From assembly GCA_016946835.1 (NCBI GenBank), contig JACVTC010000242.1:1-64000 (forward strand): a DNA stretch of 64,000 nucleotides, read 5' to 3'. Shown in pieces: positions 35,689-46,073 of the stretch. This DNA comes from Neocallimastix lanati (nom. inval.) (taxonomy: Eukaryota; Neocallimastigomycota; Neocallimastigomycetes; Neocallimastigales; Neocallimastigaceae). The notes beneath the pieces were generated by a model. It was not told the DNA's origin and did not search any database. It saw only the letters and a program-made list of their open reading frames with translations. The stretch's first letter is position 1, and the number at the start of each line of letters is the position of its first letter. The position numbers were made by a program, and so were the translations under genes.

Positions 35689-36276
35689 TGTAACGAATCC
35701 AAAAGTTAATAAAATCCAAACCATAGTCTGTTGGTTAGTTTTAATAAAATGACCTATACTTCATAGGTACGATTCCGACCTCAAGTCATTTTAAAAAATT
35801 ATTAATTTAATATTTATTAATAATATTTTCTATAATTTTCTTTCTGTAAAAAATTAGAGAATTTAATAGAATTTCATTGCTTTATAATCTTACTGAATGA
35901 AATTAGAAAATTCTTATTTTTGAAAATTTTATCATTTTTATTTTATGATTCATTTTTATTGATAAAAATCCATTTTATATAACTTTTTATACATTTTCAT
36001 TAAAGAAATTATTTTTCTGGAAAAAGTTTAAGTAGGTGTGAAATTTTTAACAAATTTTGATTTCTTTGTGTTTTATTTTACTTATAAATTTATAAGTAAT
36101 TATTAGTTATAGTCAATAAATATTTTAATAATTTTAAATAAAATTAATAAAACAAGTTATAAAACCATTTTTATTTTAATTTCAATTACTTATATAATTT
36201 ATAATACTGACCTGTTGGGTAATAGAGTTTTATTTGTTTATATTAATCCATTAATAATAGTATACTAAAGGTTACA
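35689..36276 (+). mobile_element. Probable solo LTR P
   Basis: TGTAACGAATCC at the start and GGTTACA at the end, 588 bp, flanks TTAAT/ATAAT (one difference, A/T-rich, so weak). A tRNA-like block with A-box-like CATAGTCTGTTGGTTAG and B-box-like GGTACGATTCCGACC lies at 35721-35790. Copia sequence flanks it on both sides. Confidence 0.65.
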
Positions 36277-36450
36277 ATAATATTATAAATAATAAAAAAT
36301 AATAAAATAATTATGGAATATATTAACATCGAAAAGTTAAGAATATCACAAAACCAAGTATATTAGTGAACTAAAGATGACTAAATTTCGAGAGAAAATA
36401 TTTATTAAAAAGTATTCTGGTCTGAGAGTGAATGTTAGATTATATAAAAT
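36277..36450 (+). pseudogene. Copia relic: C-terminal tail
   Basis: Shifted frames give EYINIEKL, then a piece like the copia ending YISTE-QLAD-FTKPL, and FREKIFIKKYSGLRVNV. This closes the copia polyprotein, which therefore spans about 13.1-36.5 kb with all its insertions. Confidence 0.6.
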
Positions 36451-36540
36451 TAATTAAATAAGTTTAAATTATATTGATTATGGAATTTTTTTGTATATAA
36501 ATTAATCTTTTTGAATTTGAATTATATTATTTAATTCATT

Positions 36541-38156
36541 GTTAAAATTGTGAGGGGCTCCAAGATTTAAACGTGCTGTATGATACGGATCACAGATCAA
36601 CATGATCCATTCACAGTTGGCTAAGGAGATGGGACTCAAGACTGAAGACCATCCCTTAACTTTTACTACTGCCGCTGGTAAAGTGCTGATACCACAGGTT
36701 ACAGAAGAGTTCAAGATTTAGATTAAGCTGGTCGAGGAGCGTACTGGTAAGGTCAAGTGGTATGACTTTAACACAAGATGTAGGCTAGCTGAGGCTATGC
36801 CAAGGACAATTATTCTGGGTTCGAGATTCATGGATAGACACCTGATTTATAGGAAGATCGACGTCCATGACAAGCAACCTAAAGTTTATAAGATAGATGG
36901 CGAAAGGCCGGGACTACCAGATGTAGATTCACCAGGAGAATGTGAAGGTGAAAGCATCTATATAGTACAGGAAATAGAAGATAAAGAACCAGCTGTACAA
37001 AGGGAGATTCAACCCACATCGAGAATTGCCAAGATTATACAGCAGGTTATAGATAACCAAAAATTAAAAGACACGGTATACAATTTAACAAAGCAATTTT
37101 ACTGTGAGAGAGGAATTGAATATACTATGGACTATTATTACTACTTAGTAGATTACGACAAATGGGCGGATTGGTTCAAGGCACAGAAAAGTAAAAATCT
37201 AAATGAGAATAAACTAGATAAAAACTAGATATAATCGCCGAGACGCTACCAGAGCACAGGCCTTATGACTGTAAAATTGAGTTAGAGCCTAATGCACCAC
37301 TTTACAAGGGAGCTATCTACCCAACAAGTCCTAGAGAAGAAAAAGCGCTAAAAGTATATATTGACGAAAACTTAGCCAAAAGGTTTATAAGACGTTCAGA
37401 ATCTCCGGCAGGTTACCCTGTATTGTTCGTGCCCAAAAAATCTGGTGAGTTACGACTATGCAGGGATTATCGTAAACTGAACCAATGTACCAAATGTAAT
37501 GCCTATCCCAAAAATTAGTGCAGTGTTCGAAGCTATGAAAGGAGCAGTAGCGTTCGACCTTAAATGTCCAAGTATAAATTGCACAAGCTCAAGATTTCAT
37601 TTTTAGGTCATGTGGTCAGTAAATATGGTGTAGAAACTGACCCAGAGAAAATAAAGGCAGTGGCATAATGGTCACAACCAGAGAATGTTAAGCAGATGAA
37701 AAGCTTTCTAGGCTTTTTCAATTACTACCGAAATTTTATAAGAAACTTTTCAGAGATAGCCAAGCCGCTATTTAAGATGACTTCTAAGAAAGAGAAGTTT
37801 GAATGGAATGAAGATGGATTGACCGCGTTTCACAAGTTACGACTATGCTTACCTCTCCGCCAGTGTTAGCTTACCCTGACCACGAAAAACAGTTCTTCGT
37901 TGAATGTGATGCTAGTAATTACGCGATAGGAGGTGTGCTGTCACAAAAAGGAGACGATGGTACTCTTCATCCTATATACTACCATTCAAAGACACTCAGC
38001 AAGGCTGAGGTGAATTATTCGATAAGGAAAAAGAATTATTAGCCATTAAAACTGCGTTTACAGAATGGCGACACTTGCTTCAAGGTGCGAAGCATAAGAT
38101 TATCGTTTATAGCGACCACAGAAATCTGTTGTCACTACAAAACCACAGCTATTTAC
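36541..38156 (+). pseudogene. Ty3-type element D: protease to RNase H, with deletion
   Basis: Fragments in order: protease (LYDT, then a lost base, then a frame with INMIHSQLAKEMGL, about 36575-36850), open linker at 36797-37228, RT N-terminus ([16 protein letters not shown] ... [20 protein letters not shown]), a deletion joining VAFDLK directly to the YKLHKLKISFLGHVVSKYG segment (about 37560), RT thumb (FLGFFNYYRNFI), RNase H (FFVECDASNYAIGGVLSQ at about 37890, then after a shift [18 protein letters not shown]). The deletion removes about 110 residues with the catalytic YxDD. Less A+T-rich than the other pol genes here. Element C interrupts it at 38157. Confidence 0.85.
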
Positions 38157-38859
38157 TGTAAAGATGTGATTATCCCAATCACATTTTAAATTAAAAATTT
38201 TTCTTGTGTAATTCAAAAATGTAAATTATTCTTTGATTTATAAAATAATAAACAAAGTAAATAAATCATATGAACTAAAATTTTGAATTAAATTCTTTAA
38301 GCCACAATACAAATTTTTAATGTAATAATTTTTATAAAATTTAATTCTAAGAAAATTATTGTTGTAAAATAATTTAAATGAATTAATTAAAGTTTAAAAC
38401 AAAGTAAATTAATAATTTATTTTGTGAAAATTAAGTTTCAAAATTTAATCATGACTCCTTTAACATTGTTTTTAAATTGAAAATAAATAAAGACTTTACT
38501 TATAATATTAAAATAATAAATAGATAATAAATGTACTTAATTTTAATTATTTAGTATTTAGTTTAATTAATAATTATATTTTTCTAAATTTAGTTATATT
38601 TTATAAATTTATTATTTAATAAAATTCATTAATATAGTTTTATATTAAAATATATGTAATTTAAATAAAATAATATATTATCAATGTATTTAGGAAAAGT
38701 ATAAATAGAAGATACTTTTCACATTTTTTCTCGATGTAATTGTTATTTTAACAAACAACTATTAAATATTAATAAAATATATTTTAATAAAAAATTTTTT
38801 AATAAAATAAAATTTATTGTATTTTGTTATTGTAATCTATTTTAGTGTTTTCTTTTACA
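38157..38859 (+). repeat. 5' LTR of element C
   Basis: 703 bp. U3 opens with the hairpin GTGATT/AATCAC. TATA box GTATAAATAGA (about 38699) is followed 31-35 bases later by TCGATGTAATTGTTAT, the predicted mRNA start. GTAATTGTTAT at 38736-38746 is complementary to the PBS. Confidence 0.93.
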
Positions 38860-38870
38860 ATAACAATTAC
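38860..38870 (+). other. Self-priming primer binding site of element C
   Basis: ATAACAATTAC directly abuts the LTR and is the exact 11-nt complement of GTAATTGTTAT at the predicted mRNA 5' end. This is the Tf1/sushi self-priming layout. Confidence 0.85.
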
Positions 38871-39286
38871 CTTTTATTTTACAAAATACGTTGCAATAAC
38901 AGAATCCGCAAGCTGAAGATTTTTTTTTTTTTTTTTTTTTTTAGACTACCGCCGGTCAAGAGTTTTTATTCAGAGCTACCATTTTGGAATCAATAATTGG
39001 ACTGTAATCGAGGGCCACAATTCAGGGCTTAAATGAACATTGTATCTAGCAATACAGACTAAAATAAGTGGAAAAAAACTCCTCCTAATAACCAAAAAAA
39101 AAATAATTTTTCAAAATTAATACGCCATTTATAAAAAATTAGTTTACTCGACCGTCACCATACATAATTGGATAGAGACCTGGTCGACTTTACTAATATA
39201 ATTATAAAGTTATTAATTTTGAGAAAACAAAACAAAACAAAGCAAAAAATAAATAAATAAATAATTAAATAATAAATTTTCTTAAA
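38871..39286 (+). other. 5' leader of element C with conserved block
   Basis: 416 bp with a T22 tract at 38920-38942. At 39141-39207 lies a block shared with element K (56775-56840): TTTACTCGAC, AATTGGA-AGAG and TCGACTTTAC at the same spacing. In C the ends pair as TCGACC/GGTCGA. It ends 80 bases before gag. Confidence 0.75.
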
Positions 39287-40258
39287 TTGGAAGACTTAGA
39301 AAGACTCTTTGAAACATTATCCTTGGAAGAGATAATGGAGAATCACGAAGATAACGATGTATTTGGTGTAATTAATAAGCCGCCATCATTTACTGGAAGA
39401 AAATGCGACCTTGAGGGATTCCTTACAGGGGCAGAACTAGCAATGGAATCCCGACCAAATCAATTTAATAACGATGCAGCAAGAGTAAGATTCCTAATGT
39501 CTTACATGCTTGGGAAACCTTTGGAATGGGTCTCTTGTTTGCGTAGAAATAATAGCCCATTACTTAACTCATACGATGACTTCGTGAAAGAGTTAAAATC
39601 AAACTTCGGTGATTATACCAGCGAATCCATTGTTGTCAATAGTAAGTTGTGTAGTATTTATCAGAAGAAGAATGGGCACGTATTTGAATATATTTCAGAA
39701 TTCCAATGGATCCCTCAATATTCTGGCTTTAATGAAAGTGCAAAAATATATATGTTCATTAGAGGATTAAAACAACCATTAAGAGAGAAACTTGCTTTAA
39801 TCGATCCAAATCCTAGATCTCTTGATAGGTTAACTACTACAGTATTAAATATAGAAAGCTTAATTAGAAGAAACGAAAAGGTAGAATTTTTTAGTAATAC
39901 TGCTGTGCATAACGACCCAATGGACATTGACCTTTACCGTATAAAAAGAGGTCCCAACGAGAGAAAATATACTTACCGTCCAATAAAGTATAAAGAAGAA
40001 AAGAGAGATTATTCAGAAGAAAGAAAGAAGGGTGTTTGTTTCCTATGTAAGCAACCCGGACATCTTAAATTCAATTGTCCAAATAGGATAAAGCCAAAAA
40101 ATTTAAGGTTAATTATGAAGGGAAAGGATACCGATGATAGTGTTATGGGTAACTTTTCAAATATGCGTAGAATAAGAAGACTTACTGGACAAGAAGAACT
40201 TTTAATGATGAGGGAAGTTACTTGTGAAGACAAAAATCACCAAAAAAAAATATTTTAG
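39287..40258 (+). CDS. gag: Gag of element C
   Basis: 323 codons from TTG 39287; the first ATG is codon 17 (39335). Capsid-like residues 30-200 resemble those of K and A (SFTGRKCDLEGFLTGAELAM). Zinc knuckle CFLCKQPGHLKFNC (CX2CX4HX4C) near residue 250. The residues before the first ATG are conserved with K, so either a non-AUG start is used or an AUG was lost in both. The frame stops at 40256, three codons after the A9 tract, while protease lies in the -1 frame. Confidence 0.88.
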   Translation: MEDLERLFETLSLEEIMENHEDNDVFGVINKPPSFTGRKCDLEGFLTGAELAMESRPNQFNNDAARVRFLMSYMLGKPLEWVSCLRRNNSPLLNSYDDFVKELKSNFGDYTSESIVVNSKLCSIYQKKNGHVFEYISEFQWIPQYSGFNESAKIYMFIRGLKQPLREKLALIDPNPRSLDRLTTTVLNIESLIRRNEKVEFFSNTAVHNDPMDIDLYRIKRGPNERKYTYRPIKYKEEKRDYSEERKKGVCFLCKQPGHLKFNCPNRIKPKNLRLIMKGKDTDDSVMGNFSNMRRIRRLTGQEELLMMREVTCEDKNHQKKIF

Positions 40259-40647
40259 ATTTTTTTATCAAGACTAATGAGATTGAAGGAAGCAAGGTTA
40301 AGGTTCTTATTGACTCTGGATCCGACTTAAATTTTATCCATCCGGAGGTCGTAAAGAAACTTGGTATTAAAACCGAAAGGATCAACAAGTCTTTTAGCGT
40401 TTCAGGACTTGGATATGGAATCGCTAATGTCACTAAAGAAACTGAAAAGTGTATTCTACGTTATAAGAATCACTTAGAAATTATTCAATTTTATGTTCTC
40501 CGAATCCCAGATGTAGATGTGATTCTAGGACTACCTTGGATTGATAAGCACAGTCCAAGTAATTACCATGATGCTAAGAAAATCGCTTTTAGTTCTGGTT
40601 TTTGTGCTCGCCATTGTAATAATGGAAAAAGAAGAAGCAAAAGATAA
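40249..40647 (+). pseudogene. Protease of element C
   Basis: In the -1 frame relative to gag: ILDFFIKTN, the aspartic protease site LIDSGSDLNFIHPE and the flap-like region up to DVILGLPWIDKHSP. It ends at TAA 40645-40647, in a basic linker (CNNGKRRSKR) that is uninterrupted in K. The retropepsin would cut the polyprotein. It is reached from gag only by -1 shifting at A AAA AAA (40243-40249) or after correction of a 1-base indel. Confidence 0.85.
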
Positions 40648-40668
40648 AGGACTACTAAGAGAAATAAG

Positions 40669-42507
40669 ATGGCTATTCTTGAACAAGAACTTAAAGTAAC
40701 TGATGAAGAAAAAAGGAAAGAACCATCCTGTTCAAGATCCACTTTAAAATATTATTCTGACTCCGAATCCGAACCCGAACCATATTTCAAAGGACGAGTT
40801 GTTCGAACTATAAATGATGAATCCGATAGCGACTATGATTTAGATGATAATTTTATGTACGATAGTATTAGTGAAAGTGAATTAGAAAAAAGTTTAGAAT
40901 GTGAAAATGATAGTGATAGTATAGTTAAAAATGACTCATGTAATAATATTAATTCATGTAATAATATTAATGTTTCATGTAAAAAATTTAAATCTTGTAA
41001 CGAAAATGAAAATTTAAATAAAAATCAAAATTCGGTCACCGTACCAATCATCTATTTAGATTATAAAGAAGTGTTTAATGAAAAAAATTGTAGTGTGTTA
41101 CCTCCACATAGAGTATATGATTGTGAGATAAATTTAAAAGATAATTCAATTTTATTTTATGGTCCTTTGTATCCTTTGACGGAATTAGAGCGTGAAGAAT
41201 TAAAGAAACAATTAAAGGAATTATTAGATAAAGGATTCATTAGAAAATCCACTTCTCCTGCTGGTGCTCCAGTTCTATTTGTTATGAAAAAAGATGGTAC
41301 ATTACGTTTAGTTATTGATTATAGAAAGTTAAATGAAATGACGATACGTAATTCATATCCTTTACCTTTAATTAGTGAACTACTTGATAGAGTTAAAGGT
41401 GCTAAAATATTTACGAAACTAGATTTAAAATCTGCATATAATCTAGTCCGTATTAAAGAAGGCGATGAATATAAAACTGCCATTAGAACCAGATATGGGC
41501 ATTTTGAATTCTTAGTTATGCCTTTCGGACTAAAGAATGCACCTGCTACTTTTCAGCACTTTATCAATGATGTTCTCAGTGATTATTTAGATGATTTCGT
41601 CATTTCTTATATTGATGATATTCTTATCTTTTCCAATAATATCGAAGAGCATCACATACATGTTAAAAAGGTATTAAAAAGATTACTTGAAAATAATTTA
41701 GTTGTGAAATTGGAAAAATGTAAATTTGATAAATCGGAAACCACTTTCCTTGGCTATGTAATTTCGAAAGATGGATTAAAAATGGATAATGAAAAAGTTA
41801 AAGCAATTTTAGAATGGCCTTCTCCAACAAACGTTAAGGAAGTTCAATCGTTCATCGGTCTTTGCAATTATTATCGTCTTTTCATAAAAGATTTTGCTAA
41901 AATCGCAAATCCTATTCACAAACTCACTAGAAAAAATGTTGAATTTGTTTGGGGTAAAGATCAACAAGACGCTTTCGATAAGTTAAAGCATTTATTTACT
42001 TCTGCTCCTATCTTAAGAAATCCCGACAGTGATAAACCTTTCATAGTTGAAACTGATGCTAGTAACTTTGCTGTTGGTGCTGTATTATCTCAAGAATTTG
42101 AAGGTAAATTACATCCCGTTGCATTTCTCTCGAAAAGTTTAACTAAATGTCAGAGGAATTACCAAATTTATGATAAAGAATTGTTAGCAATCAAATTAGC
42201 ACTTGAGGAATGGCGACATTACTTAGAAGGTGCTCGACATCAATTTATCGTTTATACTGATCATAAAAATCTTACTTTCCCTAGAAAACCAGAAATGCTC
42301 TCTCAACGACAAATTCGTTGGTACGAATTTTTATCTAGATTTGATTTTAAGCTTATTTATCGTGCTGGAAAGAAGTCTGGCAAACCTGATTTACTCTCAA
42401 GAAGAAGTGATCATTTATTCGCCAATTTACGAACTGTGTCAAAATGTTGTTTAACAATTAGTAAAAATCTAGTGATTCTCTCATTAATTCCATATTGTCT
42501 TCATTAA
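40669..42507 (+). CDS. pol: RT and RNase H of element C
   Basis: Same frame as the protease, after the TAA. Begins with an acidic Ser/Asp/Glu linker of about 120 residues, then RT: LPPHRVYDCEI, PAGAPVLFVMKKDGTLRLV, LDLKSAYNL (first catalytic Asp), [30 protein letters not shown] (catalytic pair). RNase [44 protein letters not shown]. All catalytic residues are intact. The last about 20 codons run off frame after a 1-base change near 42455, where K is open. Confidence 0.92.
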   Translation: MAILEQELKVTDEEKRKEPSCSRSTLKYYSDSESEPEPYFKGRVVRTINDESDSDYDLDDNFMYDSISESELEKSLECENDSDSIVKNDSCNNINSCNNINVSCKKFKSCNENENLNKNQNSVTVPIIYLDYKEVFNEKNCSVLPPHRVYDCEINLKDNSILFYGPLYPLTELEREELKKQLKELLDKGFIRKSTSPAGAPVLFVMKKDGTLRLVIDYRKLNEMTIRNSYPLPLISELLDRVKGAKIFTKLDLKSAYNLVRIKEGDEYKTAIRTRYGHFEFLVMPFGLKNAPATFQHFINDVLSDYLDDFVISYIDDILIFSNNIEEHHIHVKKVLKRLLENNLVVKLEKCKFDKSETTFLGYVISKDGLKMDNEKVKAILEWPSPTNVKEVQSFIGLCNYYRLFIKDFAKIANPIHKLTRKNVEFVWGKDQQDAFDKLKHLFTSAPILRNPDSDKPFIVETDASNFAVGAVLSQEFEGKLHPVAFLSKSLTKCQRNYQIYDKELLAIKLALEEWRHYLEGARHQFIVYTDHKNLTFPRKPEMLSQRQIRWYEFLSRFDFKLIYRAGKKSGKPDLLSRRSDHLFANLRTVSKCCLTISKNLVILSLIPYCLH

Positions 42508-44018
42508 ATTCGGATGAATTATTTTGTAAAATTAAAACTTATTTAAGCAACAATTCCTCATCTTCGCCTCCTATTAATAATATAAATAAAGTAAAAATTG
42601 ATGAGGAAGGATTTCTACTTTTTGATAATTTGATTTATGTTCCTGAATCATTAAGAACGAGGATTCTTGAACTTCATCATGATTCAGTTTCTGCTGGTCA
42701 CTTTGGTATTAAAAAGACGTCCGAACTTATTTCCCGTAATTTTTGGTGGCCAAAATTATTCAATGATGTTTCAAGGTTTGTTAGGTCTTGTGAGATTTGT
42801 TGTAAAAACAAGGTCCCACGTCATAAACCTTACGGTCTTCTTTCACCTCTTTCTACACCGAATAAACCGTGGTCTGAATTATCTATGGACTTTATTGTTG
42901 ATCTGCCAAAGTCTAAAGATCTTACTTGTATTATGGTTGTTGTAGATCGTTTAACTAAAATGGCACATTTTATTCCCTTTCGCTGTCTTCCTACTGCTGC
43001 CATTGCCGCTGATGCTTTTCTTTCTACTATTTTTCGTTTGCATGGCTTACCGGAATCTATTATTTCTGACAGAGGTTCTCAGTTTACTTCTGCGTTTTGG
43101 AACAGACTATGTAGCCTTTATGACATTGAACATTCTCTTTCTACTGCTAATCATCCTCAAACAGATGGTCAAACGGAGAGGGTGAACGCGATATTGGAAC
43201 AATATCTCCGTTGCTTCATCAATGAAAGACAAAACAATTGGGCTGATCTTTTACCATTTGCTGAGTTCTCATATAATAACTCTATACAGCAATCAATTAA
43301 TCAAACACCATTTTTTGCAAATTATGGATTTAATCCTAAAGCTCATCCAGAAATTCCATCTAATAAAAGACCTAGTAGGGCGGAAAAACGTGTAATTGAG
43401 ATTAATGAAAATATAAATTTTTTAAAAGAGAATTTACATAGAGCAAAAGAAACTTATAAGAAATATGCTGATCAAAAAAGAATGGATCCTCCTAAATTCG
43501 AAGTTGGTGATAAAGTTTGGTTACTTAAAGGAATTAACGTAAAAAATAAGAAAAAGAAGCTTTCTAATCAAATGGCTGGTCCCTTCAAAATTAGTAAGAA
43601 AATAAGTGATTTAGCTTACGAACTTAATCTTCCAAAGGGAATGCGTTGCCATCCAGTTTTTCATGTTTCATTACTTGAACCTTACTATGAAAACGAATTT
43701 AAAGATAGGAGAAATTGCAAAAGAAAAAATATACGTTTAACAACTGATTATGAAGAAAGAATTCCGGAAAGAATTAACGACATGAAGAGACGTAATGGAA
43801 AAAACTTTTACCTTGTTTCTTGGAAAGGTGGTGACATTGTCGAAAACAACTGGATTGAAGAAAGTCAAATCCCTGATCCACAGTTAATTCAAGAATATCA
43901 GAAAAGATGCAGAAAAGGAAAACAATCAACTGATACTGAAGAATCCGTTGAACCGGAATATTATATCAGGCATAAGTATCAACCATTTACGATAGATATA
44001 CCTTCGAGAAAACTTTGA
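42495..44018 (+). CDS. int: Integrase with chromodomain of element C
   Basis: Continues in the -1 frame relative to RT. Zinc motif H-H-C-C in LHHDSVSAGHFGIKKTSE ... SCEICC; D,D,E residues in [14 protein letters not shown] and QTERVN; GPF/Y motif MAGPFKI; chromodomain-like end (INDMKRRNGKNFYLVSWKGG ... NNWIEESQI). The real N-terminus is fused to RNase H; the Met at 42495 is incidental. Stop TGA at 44016 is 34 bp before the 3' LTR. Confidence 0.92.
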   Translation: MSSLNSDELFCKIKTYLSNNSSSSPPINNINKVKIDEEGFLLFDNLIYVPESLRTRILELHHDSVSAGHFGIKKTSELISRNFWWPKLFNDVSRFVRSCEICCKNKVPRHKPYGLLSPLSTPNKPWSELSMDFIVDLPKSKDLTCIMVVVDRLTKMAHFIPFRCLPTAAIAADAFLSTIFRLHGLPESIISDRGSQFTSAFWNRLCSLYDIEHSLSTANHPQTDGQTERVNAILEQYLRCFINERQNNWADLLPFAEFSYNNSIQQSINQTPFFANYGFNPKAHPEIPSNKRPSRAEKRVIEINENINFLKENLHRAKETYKKYADQKRMDPPKFEVGDKVWLLKGINVKNKKKKLSNQMAGPFKISKKISDLAYELNLPKGMRCHPVFHVSLLEPYYENEFKDRRNCKRKNIRLTTDYEERIPERINDMKRRNGKNFYLVSWKGGDIVENNWIEESQIPDPQLIQEYQKRCRKGKQSTDTEESVEPEYYIRHKYQPFTIDIPSRKL

Positions 44019-44037
44019 TCTCGCAGGAGCTCGATTT

Positions 44038-44049
44038 AAGGAGGGAGAT
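44038..44049 (+). other. Polypurine tract of element C
   Basis: AAGGAGGGAGAT abuts the 3' LTR. The preceding TCTCGCAGGAGCTCGA is shared with K. Confidence 0.75.
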
Positions 44050-44752
44050 TGTAAAGATGTGATTATCCCAATCACATTTTAAATTAAAAATTTTTCTTGT
44101 ATAATTCAAAAATGTAAATTATTCTTTGATTTATAAAATAATAAACAAAGTAAATAAATCATATGAACTAAAATTTTGAATTATATTCTTTAAGCCACAA
44201 GATAAATTTTTACTGTAATAATTTTTATAAAATTTAATTCTAAGAAAATTATTGTTGTAAAATAATTTAAATGAATTAATTAAAGTTTAAAACAAAGTAA
44301 ATTAATAATTTATTTTGTGAAAATTAAGTTTCAAAATTTAATCATGACTCCTTTAACATTGTTTTTAAATTGAAAATAAATAAAGACTTTACTTATAATA
44401 TTAAAATAATAAATAGATAATAAATGTACTTAATTTTAATTATTTAGTATTTAGTTTAATTAATAATTATATTTTTCTAAATTTAGTTATATTTTATAAA
44501 TTTATTATTTAATAAAATTCATTAATATAGTTTTATATTAAAATATATGTAATTTAAATAAAATAATATATTATCAATGTATTTAGGAAAAGTATAAATA
44601 GAAGATACTTTTCACATTTTTTCTCGATGTAATTGTTATTTTAACAAACAACTATTAAATATTAATAAAATATATTTTAATAAAAAATATTTTAATAAAA
44701 TAAAATTTATTGTATTTTGTTATTGTAATTTATTTTAGTGTTTTCTTTTACA
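44050..44752 (+). repeat. 3' LTR of element C
   Basis: 703 bp, same ends as the 5' LTR; PBS-complementary GTAATTGTTAT at 44629-44639. Confidence 0.93.
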
Positions 44753-45459
44753 TTAACTCCTAGGCAAATTAGATGGCAAGAACTATTCGCCACGTACTGA
44801 TTCGAAATAGTATACAGACCTGGGAAGAAGAATGGTAAAGCCGATATCTCAAGAGTAGAAACAGAGAAAACTAAGGGTAAAAAATTTTATAAGGATAGCC
44901 TATTAAAACCCGATCAATTGGTAGGATTTGATGATGTTGATGGAGAAGCTAGTTATTTAGCTTTAGCTACCAATTTCATGGATGATATTAAGCAGGCATA
45001 CAGACATGACAAAATGGCCCAAGAGATAATTAAAGACATAGCGGAAGATACCAGAAACAATTACAACAAGAAGCATTGGCTAGAAGTAAATGGCCTTCTG
45101 GTAAGAAAGGAAAACCCTGAACATGTATACGTACCCACAACGTTCAGGAAGACAATCATCCAATTAAACAACGACTCGGAGTACTCAGGTAATTTAGGAA
45201 TTGACAAGACTTCGGACCTAGTATCTAGGAATTTCTACTGGCCGAGGATAAGGAAGGATATTTCAGGCTACGTAAAAGCTTGTAAAACCTGCGCTACTAA
45301 GAAGGATGATAGACACAAAGAATATGGTACTGCAGTAAGAGTTCCAGTTGCGGAATTACCCTGGCAAGAGATACAATTAGATTTTATAACAGATCTGCAA
45401 GTAAAATGTAGAACAAGAACAGAAGATGGTTACATTTGGGAAACAAAAAGAGAAGGTTG
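44753..45459 (+). pseudogene. Ty3-type element D: RNase H end and integrase start
   Basis: Resumes TPRQIRWQELFAT, a stop, then YRPGKKNGKADISR (RNase H end). The open frame 44918-45475 holds an integrase zinc domain in which the two His are replaced (NNDSEYSGNLGIDKTSD) while CKTCATKK keeps both Cys, then the first catalytic Asp in LDFITDL. The frame enters LTR M2 at 45460 and no D sequence follows. Dead. Confidence 0.85.
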
Positions 45460-46073
45460 TGTAAAGATTTATTAAATCTTTAATATATTAAATAGATTAA
45501 TTTTTCGTACAATTAATTTATTTAATGTATATGAATTATTTTTTAATATAAAATTTATTGAAATAAAATTTAATTATTTTTTAAATTGAAAATATTTTTT
45601 AATTAGTTTAGTTAACTTAGTTTAGTTTTAAATAGTTAAATATTAATTTAGGAATAATCTTAAATAGTTAATATTTATAAAAATAGTTTTTCAATATTAA
45701 ATATATAATTAAAATTATTATAAGTATTAAAATAATAAATAAAATATAGAGTTTAAAAAATTAATTTTAGTTTTAGTAAATTAATAAATAATAAAAATTA
45801 TTAATTAAAAAAATCTTTTGTTTATAAATAAATAGTTTTATATATATTATTAAATAACATCATATATTAATAATGTAATAAGAAAAAATATAAATACATG
45901 TAATTTTTCTCAATTAAATCGAAGTATTAGTTATTAACTATTTTACAGTTAATAATATAAAATAAATTTATAATTAATAAAAAGAATTTAATAATAAAAG
46001 AATTTACTTATTTGTTTAAATTGTAAAGTGTTTTTTATTGTTATAATCTGTTTTAATTGACGGATTCATTACA
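45460..46073 (+). mobile_element. LTR M2 (partial or chimeric)
   Basis: Homologous to M1: TGTAAAG, hairpin AAAGATTTA/TAAATCTTT, TATA box with TATAAATACATG, ends ATTACA. Flanks GGTTG and ATAAT do not match and D does not resume on the right, so a deletion or recombination removed the original right flank. Confidence 0.75.

Larger units (their letters stand above)
38157..44752 (+). mobile_element. Ty3-type chromovirus C, full length, inserted in D
   Basis: 6596 bp with two 703-bp LTRs (TGTAAAG...CTTTTACA) differing at roughly eight positions by eye. Flanks TTTAC/TTAAC (one difference). Host D reads NHSYL on the left and TPRQIRW on the right, the continuous RNase H sequence NHSYLTPRQIRW expected before insertion. 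gag, protease, RT/RNase H and integrase are all present but separated by one stop and two frame changes. Confidence 0.93.
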
